NCBI RefSeq assembly: GCF_002251835.1
Contig: NZ_NOXV01000301.1
Span: 62,499-114,094 of the forward strand
Origin: Flavobacterium cyanobacteriorum
Lineage (GTDB): Bacteria; Bacteroidota; Bacteroidia; Flavobacteriales; Flavobacteriaceae
Length of the DNA stretch: 51,596 nt
Direction of reading: 5' to 3'
This document shows positions 20,901-26,440 of this stretch, one piece after another. Numbering within the stretch: the first letter of the stretch is position 1; every line of letters starts with the position of its first letter. The position numbers were made by a program, and so were the translations under genes. The notes under the pieces are model-generated. The model did not search any database. It was not told where the DNA came from and saw only the letters and a list, made by a program, of their open reading frames with translations.

Positions 20901-22192
20901 AATGGTATGCCGCTGCAACAGGCGGTACTGCACTTGACGGTACTACAGCGTTAGTTAACGGTGAAAACTATTTTGCATCACAAACAATAGACGGATGCGA
21001 AAGTACAGCAAGGACTGAAGTTGTAGTGGCCATAAACAACATTACCGTTACGGCTCCTGCCGATGTTACGGCTTGCGGAAGCTACACGCTTCCCGCCCTT
21101 ACAACAGGTAACTACTACACGGCTCCTAACGGGGGAGGCACTTTGCTTGCCGCCGGTACTGCGATTACTTCAACGCAGACTATTTATGTGTATGCCCAAA
21201 GCGGCACTACACCAAACTGTACTGCTGAAGACGACTTTGTAGTAACTATAGTTAATGCACCTGTTGCTGTTGCGCCTGATGATGCTTCGGCTTGCGAAAG
21301 CTATGCGCTTCCTGCCCTTACAGTAGGAAATTATTACACGCAACCTAATGCCGGCGGATCCATGCTTTTGGCAGGTGACCTGATTACTTCAACGCAGACA
21401 ATTTATGTATACGCACAAACAGGTACAACGCCTAACTGTACTTCTGAAGACAGTTTTGTAGTAACAATATTTAATGCCCCTGTAGTTGTTGCCCCTAATG
21501 ATGTAACAGCTTGTGGAAGCTACATACTCCCTGCCCTTACAACAGGTAACTACTATACTGCCCCTAACGGAGGAGGTACAGTGCTTGCCGCCGGTACAGT
21601 GATTACTTCAACGCAGACTATTTATGTATATGCCCAAAGCGGTACTACACCAAATTGTACGGACCAGGACAACTTTGTGGTAACTATAGTCAATGTAAAT
21701 GCTCCAACAGGCGATACACAGCAGGCCATAACCGCTGCTACACCTGAGGAAGCCACAATTGAAGATATTGTAGTAAATGAAACGGGTGTAATATGGTATC
21801 CGACACAGGCTGACGCTATTGCAGGTACATCAGCATATGCTCCGGGCACACAGGTATTTGCCGGTAATACTTACTGGGGTACCATTACGGTTGGCGGCTG
21901 CACAAGCGCCCCGCTGGCAGTACTTATTACAGAAGTATTAAGTAACAGGGGATTTGATGCCGCGTCATTCTCGTACTATCCTAACCCTGTAAAAGACAGG
22001 CTAAACCTGGTTTACGCTACAGAAATTACATCTGTTGAAGTATATAATATGCTTGGTCAGCCGGTTGTTAAGCAACAGCTTAACGCTGCTTCGGCTACAG
22101 TTGACATGTCAGCACTAGCAGATGGCACTTATATAGTTAATGTTACTGCTGGCGATACTGTTACAACTATAAAAGTAGTTAAAAAACAGTAA
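14996..22192 (+). CDS. Giant secreted repeat protein with T9SS type A sorting domain
   Basis: 2398 residues. A long positively charged N-terminus precedes a signal helix (MMLAVLIACFAGNAQ, about residues 30-44). A jelly-roll-like domain follows (about 45-235). Next come beta-helix-like stretches rich in Asn/Gly/Thr (about 240-1100) and Ig-like segments with paired Cys. A ~170-residue domain occurs twice (about 1268-1440 and 1575-1750). Three 73-residue tandem repeats lie at about 2015-2235. The C-terminus (about 2322-2398) is a Por secretion tail: SYYPNPVKDRLNL, VEVYNMLGQPV, ADGTYIVNV. The tail is cleaved on export through the type IX system and the protein is anchored or released outside. The role is probably adhesive or in the surface layer (inference). 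It is a single-gene unit with its own terminator. Confidence 0.9.
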   Translation: MIDFYQNKYGSTPSAKSQLIKLCRFTRRFMMLAVLIACFAGNAQTLLINPAAEGGFNNGPTFPANGWTVSNSANNPWVIGTVVSNGAITGNSAYVSNTSGTTHAYDITVPTSNYFYRDITVPAGETKIILSFNWLGQGESTWDMWQVFVAPTTIIPVGSTAYPGNGLTLVPADIAGSTFVGSGNQQGTLQTATLFLPASLAGTTFRLIFYWKSDTSGGTQPPAVIDNISLTSGLPGTFISVASGNYGTPSTWDANAVPTLGDFVTISAGHTVTIDADNQGARFLTVNGTLAYATLPTGFSISENLNIANGGLVNVFNGTTGKTLTVGGNITNNGSINLSVGTTTNGSLVLNGPVVQTIGGTGTFVDNRIRNLIFANTNTATPNINWLVNNISIENNLNISNARINLGTNTLIFGISNASTGGTFTFTNGGFLPGGRFSRWWNGTQTGYTTASPTSIPTGGAGRYPFFTPEGQQRIFYLGRTSPTVGGRYTVTYNHANGLSGVNVTDGTYVISDRWDGNFQVSLDGTSPVAASFWVTIFAPNAFTAFNNNTRVMLSNSAISGTHNPGTPIPSGQRSGVSAADLLSTTGLFLGINNNDIPFTPIASGNWNDPSIWNKGTVPQCGDAVSVASGFTVTANTEGVQAALVTINPGGTLVVSAGDFTIGCSNNNNPLINNGTLTVTGGVLNINGNMVHNALSVFNHSGGEINIDGNSGSAATSVASGTAIVQINTHLINWTGGVLTIVDPHANSTASNTFAFNNSVASVNVTSGHTLRFGDGTSSDAGGNAANGFRIATFVGSGRFSFNNIIINGPATGNRHVSTTSSFGINGNLTINASGEFRDNGTIVYLNGNLVNNGSYISTGTLTFGSFLNGTAAASTNAQQLSGTGTFANSATTPTANINSLTVNNANASGVTLNVPLSVSNTLTLTSGKVNTSDANLLTLGTATLAGTLNGGSTIAYIAGPFTRTIANNNTNTNFLLFPVGKAAYAPLSLAPATTSVASIKAEAFDSNSGTANASITNLATGRRWEAPIVSGTITNINVRIGDANLVAANIPVIAPTASGEYTSALGSVATFAANTAPAVNTVTANAAIPVANYTGFISYAESNACSGTPAPGNTIVSANNICAGTEVTFSVQSGTTGSGVTYQWQSSVNGTDYTDISTATSTTFTTVPTAPLFYRLRVTCAAGPDSATSVPVQIVFSNTVASVTSASRCGTGTVTLQATPGAGADIVWFDAATAGNQVGTGNTFVTPSINTTTSYFAAARSTTAGLATIGTGTTLTGSTEQPTAFCNRWPNYWSQTIYTASELRAAGLTAGNITSMAYNIATLGDGETNANFTVRIATTGLTAFTGTTFLTSGFTTVYAPQTYTHTASGWQTIDFTTPYNWDGISNIVVEVRMDGADLLNNSQTFFTATSGNTVLWATSFTGTTTTGTLSPRRLNVRFGGQLGCLSARVPVTATVTPAPAFTLSGNAATICNGDTSPAITITAGASDYDTYVWAPATGVSGNATSGWAFNPSASTVYTLTASQTGGALCSSTATVNITVNPRPSALAISPVTNPVCNNTVVTLSATGGLTNGTVTIGTATTRTTDTEELTAFNNRRISYKSQTIYTAAELTAAGLKAGPITAITYNIATVGSASSTSAYTVRVGTTANAVFPNTTYLNEAGFATVFGPVTYNHAVGLNTITFTTPYIWDGTSNIVISVSHTGIDSTNNAQTFFTDSGANTTLFNFNNLTATTGTLSTRRFNLIFAGQVETPVTWTPATDLYTDAAATLPYVAGTGARTVYVKPSVTANTVYTATATLGSCTSVQTVTVNSTDCSIGWGNLQFPPNGTINTCGNHTIYGQVWKDGITNGPGQAAGMQAWVAVSTTNSDPATWPQSAWQPAAFNVQVGNNDEFIYNITGLSAGTYYYAFRYQYLTGPYLYGATNGPWNGTSNVNGVLTVNAINAPTANAAQSFCSGATVASLAATGTAVKWYAAATGGTALDGTTALVNGENYFASQTIDGCESTARTEVVVAINNITVTAPADVTACGSYTLPALTTGNYYTAPNGGGTLLAAGTAITSTQTIYVYAQSGTTPNCTAEDDFVVTIVNAPVAVAPDDASACESYALPALTVGNYYTQPNAGGSMLLAGDLITSTQTIYVYAQTGTTPNCTSEDSFVVTIFNAPVVVAPNDVTACGSYILPALTTGNYYTAPNGGGTVLAAGTVITSTQTIYVYAQSGTTPNCTDQDNFVVTIVNVNAPTGDTQQAITAATPEEATIEDIVVNETGVIWYPTQADAIAGTSAYAPGTQVFAGNTYWGTITVGGCTSAPLAVLITEVLSNRGFDAASFSYYPNPVKDRLNLVYATEITSVEVYNMLGQPVVKQQLNAASATVDMSALADGTYIVNVTAGDTVTTIKVVKKQ
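21048..21700 (+). repeat. Three tandem 219-bp repeats in the secreted repeat protein gene
   Basis: The units are marked by GCTTGCG/GCTTGTG at 21071, 21290 and 21509, i.e. exactly 219 nt (73 codons) apart. Each encodes ACxSYxLPALT, GNYYTxPNxGG, ITSTQTIYVYAQxGTTPNC and FVVTI. Units 1 and 3 are more alike than either is to unit 2. Confidence 0.9.
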
Positions 22193-22213
22193 ATTTTAAT
22201 ATTTATAAAAAAG

Positions 22214-22246
22214 GGCTGCTTCAGGAATGGGGCAGCCTTTTTTTTT
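22214..22246 (+). terminator. Terminator of the giant secreted protein gene
   Basis: GGCTGC (22214-22219) pairs with GCAGCC (22232-22237), followed by nine Ts (22238-22246). It starts about 20 nt after the stop codon. Confidence 0.85.
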
Positions 22247-22320
22247 TAAAGAAAAACTAGATTTATGATGAGTAATTCTACCTATAGTTTGGTAAGGAAG
22301 TATTTAGTGCAGCATGATAA

Positions 22321-22460
22321 AGCCGGCCGGGAAGTATTGGTGTATAGGTACAGCCCCGATAGAAGCGGCATCCTCCGTGCCGCCGCACTTATGGCGGCAC
22401 GGAGATATAGCTGATAGCGGGAGGAGACGACAGCAAAAGTACACTTAGCCGGCTGCTCCC
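22321..22460. repeat. Large structured intergenic element (nested stems)
   Basis: A perfect 12-bp stem CTCCGTGCCGCC (22373-22384) / GGCGGCACGGAG (22393-22404) with an 8-nt loop. It is flanked by the paired CCCG (22355-22358) / CGGG (22418-22421), with GATAG-containing internal loops on both sides. An outer AGCCGGC (22321-22327) / GCCGGCT (22448-22454) pair closes it. It lies between convergent genes, and no ORF crosses the 22193-22508 gap. The GATAG...GATATAG...GATAGCGGG pattern resembles an intergenic repeat I remember from other Flavobacterium genomes; that is memory, not a search. Confidence 0.65.
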
Positions 22461-22508
22461 TAAAAAAAAAATATCTTAAGAACTGATAATATAGGCAAAA
22501 CTGTAAGG

Positions 22509-22943
22509 CTAAGAAGTTTTCTTTGACTTGAAAGTATTAATGTTTTCCCTCCAGTAATCAACCAGGTTCTTTATTTTTTCCTTGTATCTGGCGTAATCAT
22601 CGCCTTTTTGGATAAAGCCCTGAATGTGCAGCTTGTTGGCCTCTTTAATGGATTTTTCATCCTGCGCATTTGAAATGAATATATACGGGATGTCTTTGTC
22701 CATAAGTATTTCTTCATTAAGTATTGTATCGCGCAGTTCAAACCCGCCAAGTTTAGGCATGTTGATATCTGAAATAATAATAAATGGGTGAATGTCCGGC
22801 CTTCTGAGGTATTCTACTACCTGCGTACTATCAGAAAAAAACACAAGGTTGTTTTTGTATCCTAAATCCCTGAATATCTCTTTTAAAATCTCCCTGTCAT
22901 CTTCATCATCTTCAATAATAAGTATATCCCTGTGCATCTTCAT
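22509..22943 (-). CDS. Stand-alone response regulator receiver protein
   Basis: A 144-residue single receiver domain with no output domain. Acidic pocket EDDEDD (11-16), phospho-acceptor Asp59 in IISDINMPKLGG, the conserved Ser at FISNAQ and Lys in QGFIQKGDD. Its DDEDDREILKEIF start and length resemble the Rcp1-type regulators that pair with hybrid kinases or phytochromes. It signals through protein-protein contact or as a phosphate sink. No kinase gene is next to it (the divergent neighbour is a thioredoxin), so its partner is unlinked. It converges with the giant secreted protein gene. Confidence 0.9.
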   Translation of the reverse strand: MKMHRDILIIEDDEDDREILKEIFRDLGYKNNLVFFSDSTQVVEYLRRPDIHPFIIISDINMPKLGGFELRDTILNEEILMDKDIPYIFISNAQDEKSIKEANKLHIQGFIQKGDDYARYKEKIKNLVDYWRENINTFKSKKTS

Positions 22944-23126
22944 AGTAATCCTTCCTGCTTGCTTTTTGATTTAAAGCTGCAAAGTATATATTTTTAGGCA
23001 AATGCTACTAATAATTAATCTTAAAAAAAAGCATTTCCTCGTTAAAAAAAGGTTATTGGTATAATATCTTACAAAAAGAAGCCTAAATTTTATAACTTGC
23101 TGCGTCAACTAAAAATTTAATTAATT

Positions 23127-23651
23127 ATGAAGGTAAAAAGAATCCTGCTGGCAGCCATATTCCTGACCATTTACCTGAAAGGGGGAGCGCAGCCGCAATT
23201 GACTGCTTCTGCAGTTATGGAAAAAGCTTTTGCTACGGCGCGGAAAGAAAATAAAAAGGTTTTTCTTATTTTTCAGGCCTCTTGGTGCAGCTGGTGCAGG
23301 AAGATGGACAGCCAGATGGCCCTTCCGCAACTGAAGCCATTGTTTGACCGGTACTATGTGATTACGCACCTTGATGTACAGGAGCCTCCAAAGAAGAAGG
23401 ATCTCGAAAATCCGGGTGCGGAAGGGTTGCTCGCGCAATATAACGGCAGTGACTCCGGCGTCCCATTTTTTGTAATATTGGATACGCAGGGCAAGGTACT
23501 GGAAGATTCGCTGGACAGCAATAAAGAGAATATAGGCTGCCCTGCCACTAAAGAAGAAACAGAAGAATTTATAAGAATACTTAAAAATACTTCAAAACTC
23601 ACTAATAAGGAACTGGCACTAATAGCAGGTACATTTATAATAAAGAAATAA
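23127..23651 (+). CDS. Exported thioredoxin-family protein
   Basis: 174 residues. A signal peptide (MKVKRILLAAIFLTIYLKGGAQ) is followed by a thioredoxin fold with the redox motif WCSWCRKM (Cys54, Cys57), resembling DsbD-gamma/YyaL-like thioredoxins that begin with a helix and VFLIFQASW. GVPFFVILDTQGKVL is the cis-Pro region. It likely reduces or isomerises disulfides in the periplasm, but the partner is unknown. Its TAA shares a base with the ATG of the GNAT gene, so the two are coupled. The surrounding AT-rich leader has no clear TAnnTTTG box. Confidence 0.88.
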   Translation: MKVKRILLAAIFLTIYLKGGAQPQLTASAVMEKAFATARKENKKVFLIFQASWCSWCRKMDSQMALPQLKPLFDRYYVITHLDVQEPPKKKDLENPGAEGLLAQYNGSDSGVPFFVILDTQGKVLEDSLDSNKENIGCPATKEETEEFIRILKNTSKLTNKELALIAGTFIIKK

Positions 23652-24481
23652 TGGAGATAGGGACATTAGCGGGAGTGCCTTTAGCTGCTATCGCAGAAGT
23701 TTTTAATGAAGCATTTTCTGACTATAAAATTAAATTTAATGTTAATGAGCATTTTCTTCTTACAAAATTTGCTGCCGAAAATATTAAACCAGAAGCTTCT
23801 GCAGGCGCATTTGTCGGCGGCAGGCTGGTGGGCTTCCTACTTCATGGCCTAGACCAGACAGGCGGAATAAAATATGTTTTTAATGCCGGTACGGGCGTTG
23901 TCCCTCCATACAGGGGGCAGCAGATAGCCCAGAAGATGTATACTTACATCCTGCCACTGCTAAAAGAGCAGGGGTACAGGCACCACCAGCTCGAAGTCCT
24001 TAATGATAACCTGCCCGCCATACATATCTATAAAAATATGGGTTTTACTGCTGTCCGTGAGATAGCTTCTTTTAAAGGGATTCCGCAGGTGGCAGGAATA
24101 CATAATGTGGCTGTAAAGGAGGTGGGTGGTACTGACTGGGATTTTGTTGCCACATGCGCTACCGTACAGCCTACCTGGCAAAACAACTGGCAGTGCATAG
24201 AACGGGCAAAGGGCAGGCACCGTTTTTTTGAGGCTTATGCAGGCGATGAGCGGACAGGTTTTGCTATTTACGATACTTTTAACGGAAGGACCAAGCAATT
24301 TGGTGTAAAGCCGGAATGGCGGCGCAAAGGTGTGGGCAGTGCTATCTTTGGCCATCTGGCTACGCTTGGGGAAATAAATTTTGTAAACTATGACCTTTCG
24401 GATAAGGGCGGCGTTAATTTCTTCAGGAAAATTGGTCTGGAAGAATATTTCGGCCAGTACGAAATGAAAATGTACTACTAG
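23651..24481 (+). CDS. GNAT-family N-acetyltransferase (two-domain)
   Basis: 276 residues with two GNAT-like halves. The first (about 1-145) holds the acetyl-CoA loop, seen as VVPPYRGQQIAQKMY (an R/Q-x-x-G-x-G/A-type motif), and ALEV-like HHQLEVLNDNLPAIHIYKNMGF. The second (about 150-276) has KPEWRRKGVGSAIFGHLAT, a better RxxGxG loop, and ends NFFRKIGLEEYFGQYEMKM. The substrate is unknown. It overlaps the thioredoxin gene by one base. Tandem-GNAT proteins often acetylate small molecules or antibiotics, but nothing here shows which. Confidence 0.88.
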   Translation: MEIGTLAGVPLAAIAEVFNEAFSDYKIKFNVNEHFLLTKFAAENIKPEASAGAFVGGRLVGFLLHGLDQTGGIKYVFNAGTGVVPPYRGQQIAQKMYTYILPLLKEQGYRHHQLEVLNDNLPAIHIYKNMGFTAVREIASFKGIPQVAGIHNVAVKEVGGTDWDFVATCATVQPTWQNNWQCIERAKGRHRFFEAYAGDERTGFAIYDTFNGRTKQFGVKPEWRRKGVGSAIFGHLATLGEINFVNYDLSDKGGVNFFRKIGLEEYFGQYEMKMYY

Positions 24482-24514
24482 GCGCATTTTATTATCTTTA
24501 CAAAAAAATACACA

Positions 24515-24889
24515 ATGAAAACTATACTTCCTGCTATTATAATGTTGCTGGGGTTATTAACCTGCCAGGCTCAGCATAAATTATTACCCCCGGTTAAGTT
24601 TGCCCGGGAAATGGCTGCCAGCAAAGGCCAGGTTATTGATGTGCGTACCCCTAAGGAATACAAAGCAGGGCGTATTGCTTATGCCGTAAACCTGCATGTT
24701 TATGACAAAGATTTTGAACAGCGGATAAATAAGCTTGATAAAAATAAGCCTGTTTACGTGTATTGTAAAGTAGGAGGGCGGAGTGCCGAAGCCGTAGCCA
24801 TCATGAAGGCAAACAATTTTAAAAATATTGTAGAGCTGGAAGGCGGAATGGATGCCTGGACGGAAGCCGGACAGCCGGTACAAAAATAA
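24515..24889 (+). CDS. Exported rhodanese-domain protein
   Basis: 124 residues. A signal peptide (MKTILPAIIMLLGLLTCQAQ) leads into one rhodanese domain: VIDVRTPKEYKAGRI, then the active-site loop CKVGGRS with Cys84, which would carry a persulfide. GGMDAWTEAGQPV is the typical C-terminus. LLTC (Cys17) could also act as a lipobox, so it may be a lipoprotein. It sits 33 nt after the GNAT gene and 4 nt before the histidine kinase start, so it may share a transcript with the sensor system. A TATCTTTA box near 24500 is a weak promoter candidate. Confidence 0.88.
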   Translation: MKTILPAIIMLLGLLTCQAQHKLLPPVKFAREMAASKGQVIDVRTPKEYKAGRIAYAVNLHVYDKDFEQRINKLDKNKPVYVYCKVGGRSAEAVAIMKANNFKNIVELEGGMDAWTEAGQPVQK

Positions 24890-24893
24890 AACC

Positions 24894-25640
24894 ATGCCAG
24901 CCCTCACCATTATACTACTAACTTTCCTTGCTGTAGCAATTACGGTGATTATTTCATTATCCGTAAAACTAAAACAATCTCAAAAGGTAAAGGAAGAGTT
25001 ACAGGACCGTTTCCTTGATATGGAAAACAAACTCAATACGCTTCAGTTGCAAACCCTTGAAGGGCGGCTCAATCCGCACTTGTTTAAAAATATCCTCAAT
25101 TCTATACAGTCCCACGCGTACCAGACCTACTTCGCTATGGATAAATTGTCCAATGTGCTGGATTATATATTATATGAAAGCCAAAACCGCTTTGTAAGCC
25201 CACGCGAGGAAATAGATTTTGCGCTTAACCTCATTGAAATTAATAAAATAAAGATAAGCCCTTTATTTTCAATGAGCATAAAAAAGAAAATTGATGAACA
25301 GGACCAGCTCTATGACCAAAAGATACTGGCGCCGCTTATTTCAATTGACCTTATTGAAAACGCGTTTAAACATGCCGACCTGCAAAGCCCGGATGCTTTT
25401 ATATCGGTCGTAATTGAATTCAGGGATAATAATTTTATGCTTACAGTGTCCAATAAAATATCTGGTAAATCTACTTTCCTCAAAGAGCATAGCGGCATTG
25501 GATCAACAACGCTTGAGCAGCGGCTCAGGATTATTTATAAGTCCTGTTTCCGGCTGGAGCGTTATATTGAAGAAGACGTATACGTAGCACAATTAAAAAT
25601 CAACCTGCTTGAACACAAAAATCAGATGCTTACTGCTTGA
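24894..25640 (+). CDS. LytS/YehU-type sensor histidine kinase
   Basis: 248 residues. One N-terminal membrane helix (about 3-24) is followed by a short coiled coil (about 28-56) and the His_kinase domain of the LytS family. The phospho-acceptor is His62 in GRLNPHLFKNILNS, with the ATP-binding N box in IDLIENAFKHAD. A GIGSTTLEQRL motif matches the family's GxGLxNxxxRL. There is no sensory domain beyond the membrane anchor, so the signal is probably membrane-linked or comes from a partner. I chose the ATG at 24894 over one at 24852, which lies inside the rhodanese gene. It overlaps the response regulator gene by 32 nt. Confidence 0.92.
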   Translation: MPALTIILLTFLAVAITVIISLSVKLKQSQKVKEELQDRFLDMENKLNTLQLQTLEGRLNPHLFKNILNSIQSHAYQTYFAMDKLSNVLDYILYESQNRFVSPREEIDFALNLIEINKIKISPLFSMSIKKKIDEQDQLYDQKILAPLISIDLIENAFKHADLQSPDAFISVVIEFRDNNFMLTVSNKISGKSTFLKEHSGIGSTTLEQRLRIIYKSCFRLERYIEEDVYVAQLKINLLEHKNQMLTA

Positions 25641-26325
25641 TGATGAGCTCCCGGGGCTTGCCTACCTGAAGATGCTTTGTGAGCAGATACCGGAGCTTGA
25701 GGTTATAAAGGCTTTCAACAGCCCCGAAATATTCCTGAGAGAACAAAATACGCTCGAGTATGACCTCCTGATATCGGATATAGAGATGCCCGGGCTCAAC
25801 GGCCTGCAGGTGGCAGACGCAGTCAGAGGCAAGGCGGTGGTTTTTACTACAGCTTATAAAAATTTTGCCGTAGATGCCTTTGACAGGGATGCGGTTGACT
25901 ATGTAGTAAAGCCTGTAAAGCCCGAACGCCTGATGCAGGCTGTAAAAAAAGTAATGGCACTCATGGAAAAGCCCGTCCAGGTAAAGCAGGTGCAGCTGAA
26001 TACCGACAGGGGCAAAGCCCTGATTACAACTGACAGGATTTTTTGCATCATGACATCAGATATTGACAGCAGGGATAAGGTAATACTGCTTAATGATAAT
26101 TCCCGTATACTTGCCAAAAACCTTTCTTTTGAAAAGCTGCTGGAATTGCTTCCGCAGAATGATTTTGTACGGATTAATAAAAGGGCCGCTATTGCCCTTA
26201 AACATGTTCAGTATTATTCGCATGACGAAATTACTGCCGATATCAACATGCCTGATGGCAGGGCCTACACTTTTCCCCTTAGCGAAATTTACCGCGCAGA
26301 ATTTGCCAGGCTTGTAAGGCAATAG
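25609..26325 (+). CDS. LytTR-family response regulator
   Basis: 238 residues: receiver domain (1-120) with the DDE pocket (11-13), phospho-acceptor Asp57 (LLISDIEMPGLNG) and Lys in YVVKPVKPER. It is followed by a LytTR DNA-binding domain (about 140-238; FVRINKRAAIALKHVQYY). The start is a TTG at 25609, which gives the family N-terminus MNTKIRCLLLDDELPG; no ATG exists in this frame before the DDE motif. The 32-nt overlap with the kinase gene implies translational coupling. The target genes are not evident; no LytTR direct repeats were recognised nearby. Confidence 0.9.
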   Translation: MNTKIRCLLLDDELPGLAYLKMLCEQIPELEVIKAFNSPEIFLREQNTLEYDLLISDIEMPGLNGLQVADAVRGKAVVFTTAYKNFAVDAFDRDAVDYVVKPVKPERLMQAVKKVMALMEKPVQVKQVQLNTDRGKALITTDRIFCIMTSDIDSRDKVILLNDNSRILAKNLSFEKLLELLPQNDFVRINKRAAIALKHVQYYSHDEITADINMPDGRAYTFPLSEIYRAEFARLVRQ

Positions 26326-26385
26326 TGTATTTTATTACATATTTTAGCCTACTCGTTACAAATCCTGTTACAAGACAGGGCAATG

Positions 26386-26406
26386 CCATGCCTGCATGGT
26401 TTTTTT
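26386..26406 (+). terminator. Terminator after the LytTR operon
   Basis: CCATG (26386-26390), loop CCTG, CATGG (26395-26399), then seven Ts (26400-26406). Confidence 0.75.
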
Positions 26407-26440
26407 CTCAGTAATATTGCGCCATAATTAAGCCACAATC

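Noticed and set aside
21048..21700. Regularly spaced repeats considered as a CRISPR array
   Set aside because: The period is 219 bp, the units are coding and in frame, and there are no short palindromic repeats with unique spacers.
22321..22470. Structured element as an intrinsic terminator
   Set aside because: For the plus strand it is followed by As, not Ts; for the minus strand the T-run precedes the hairpin.
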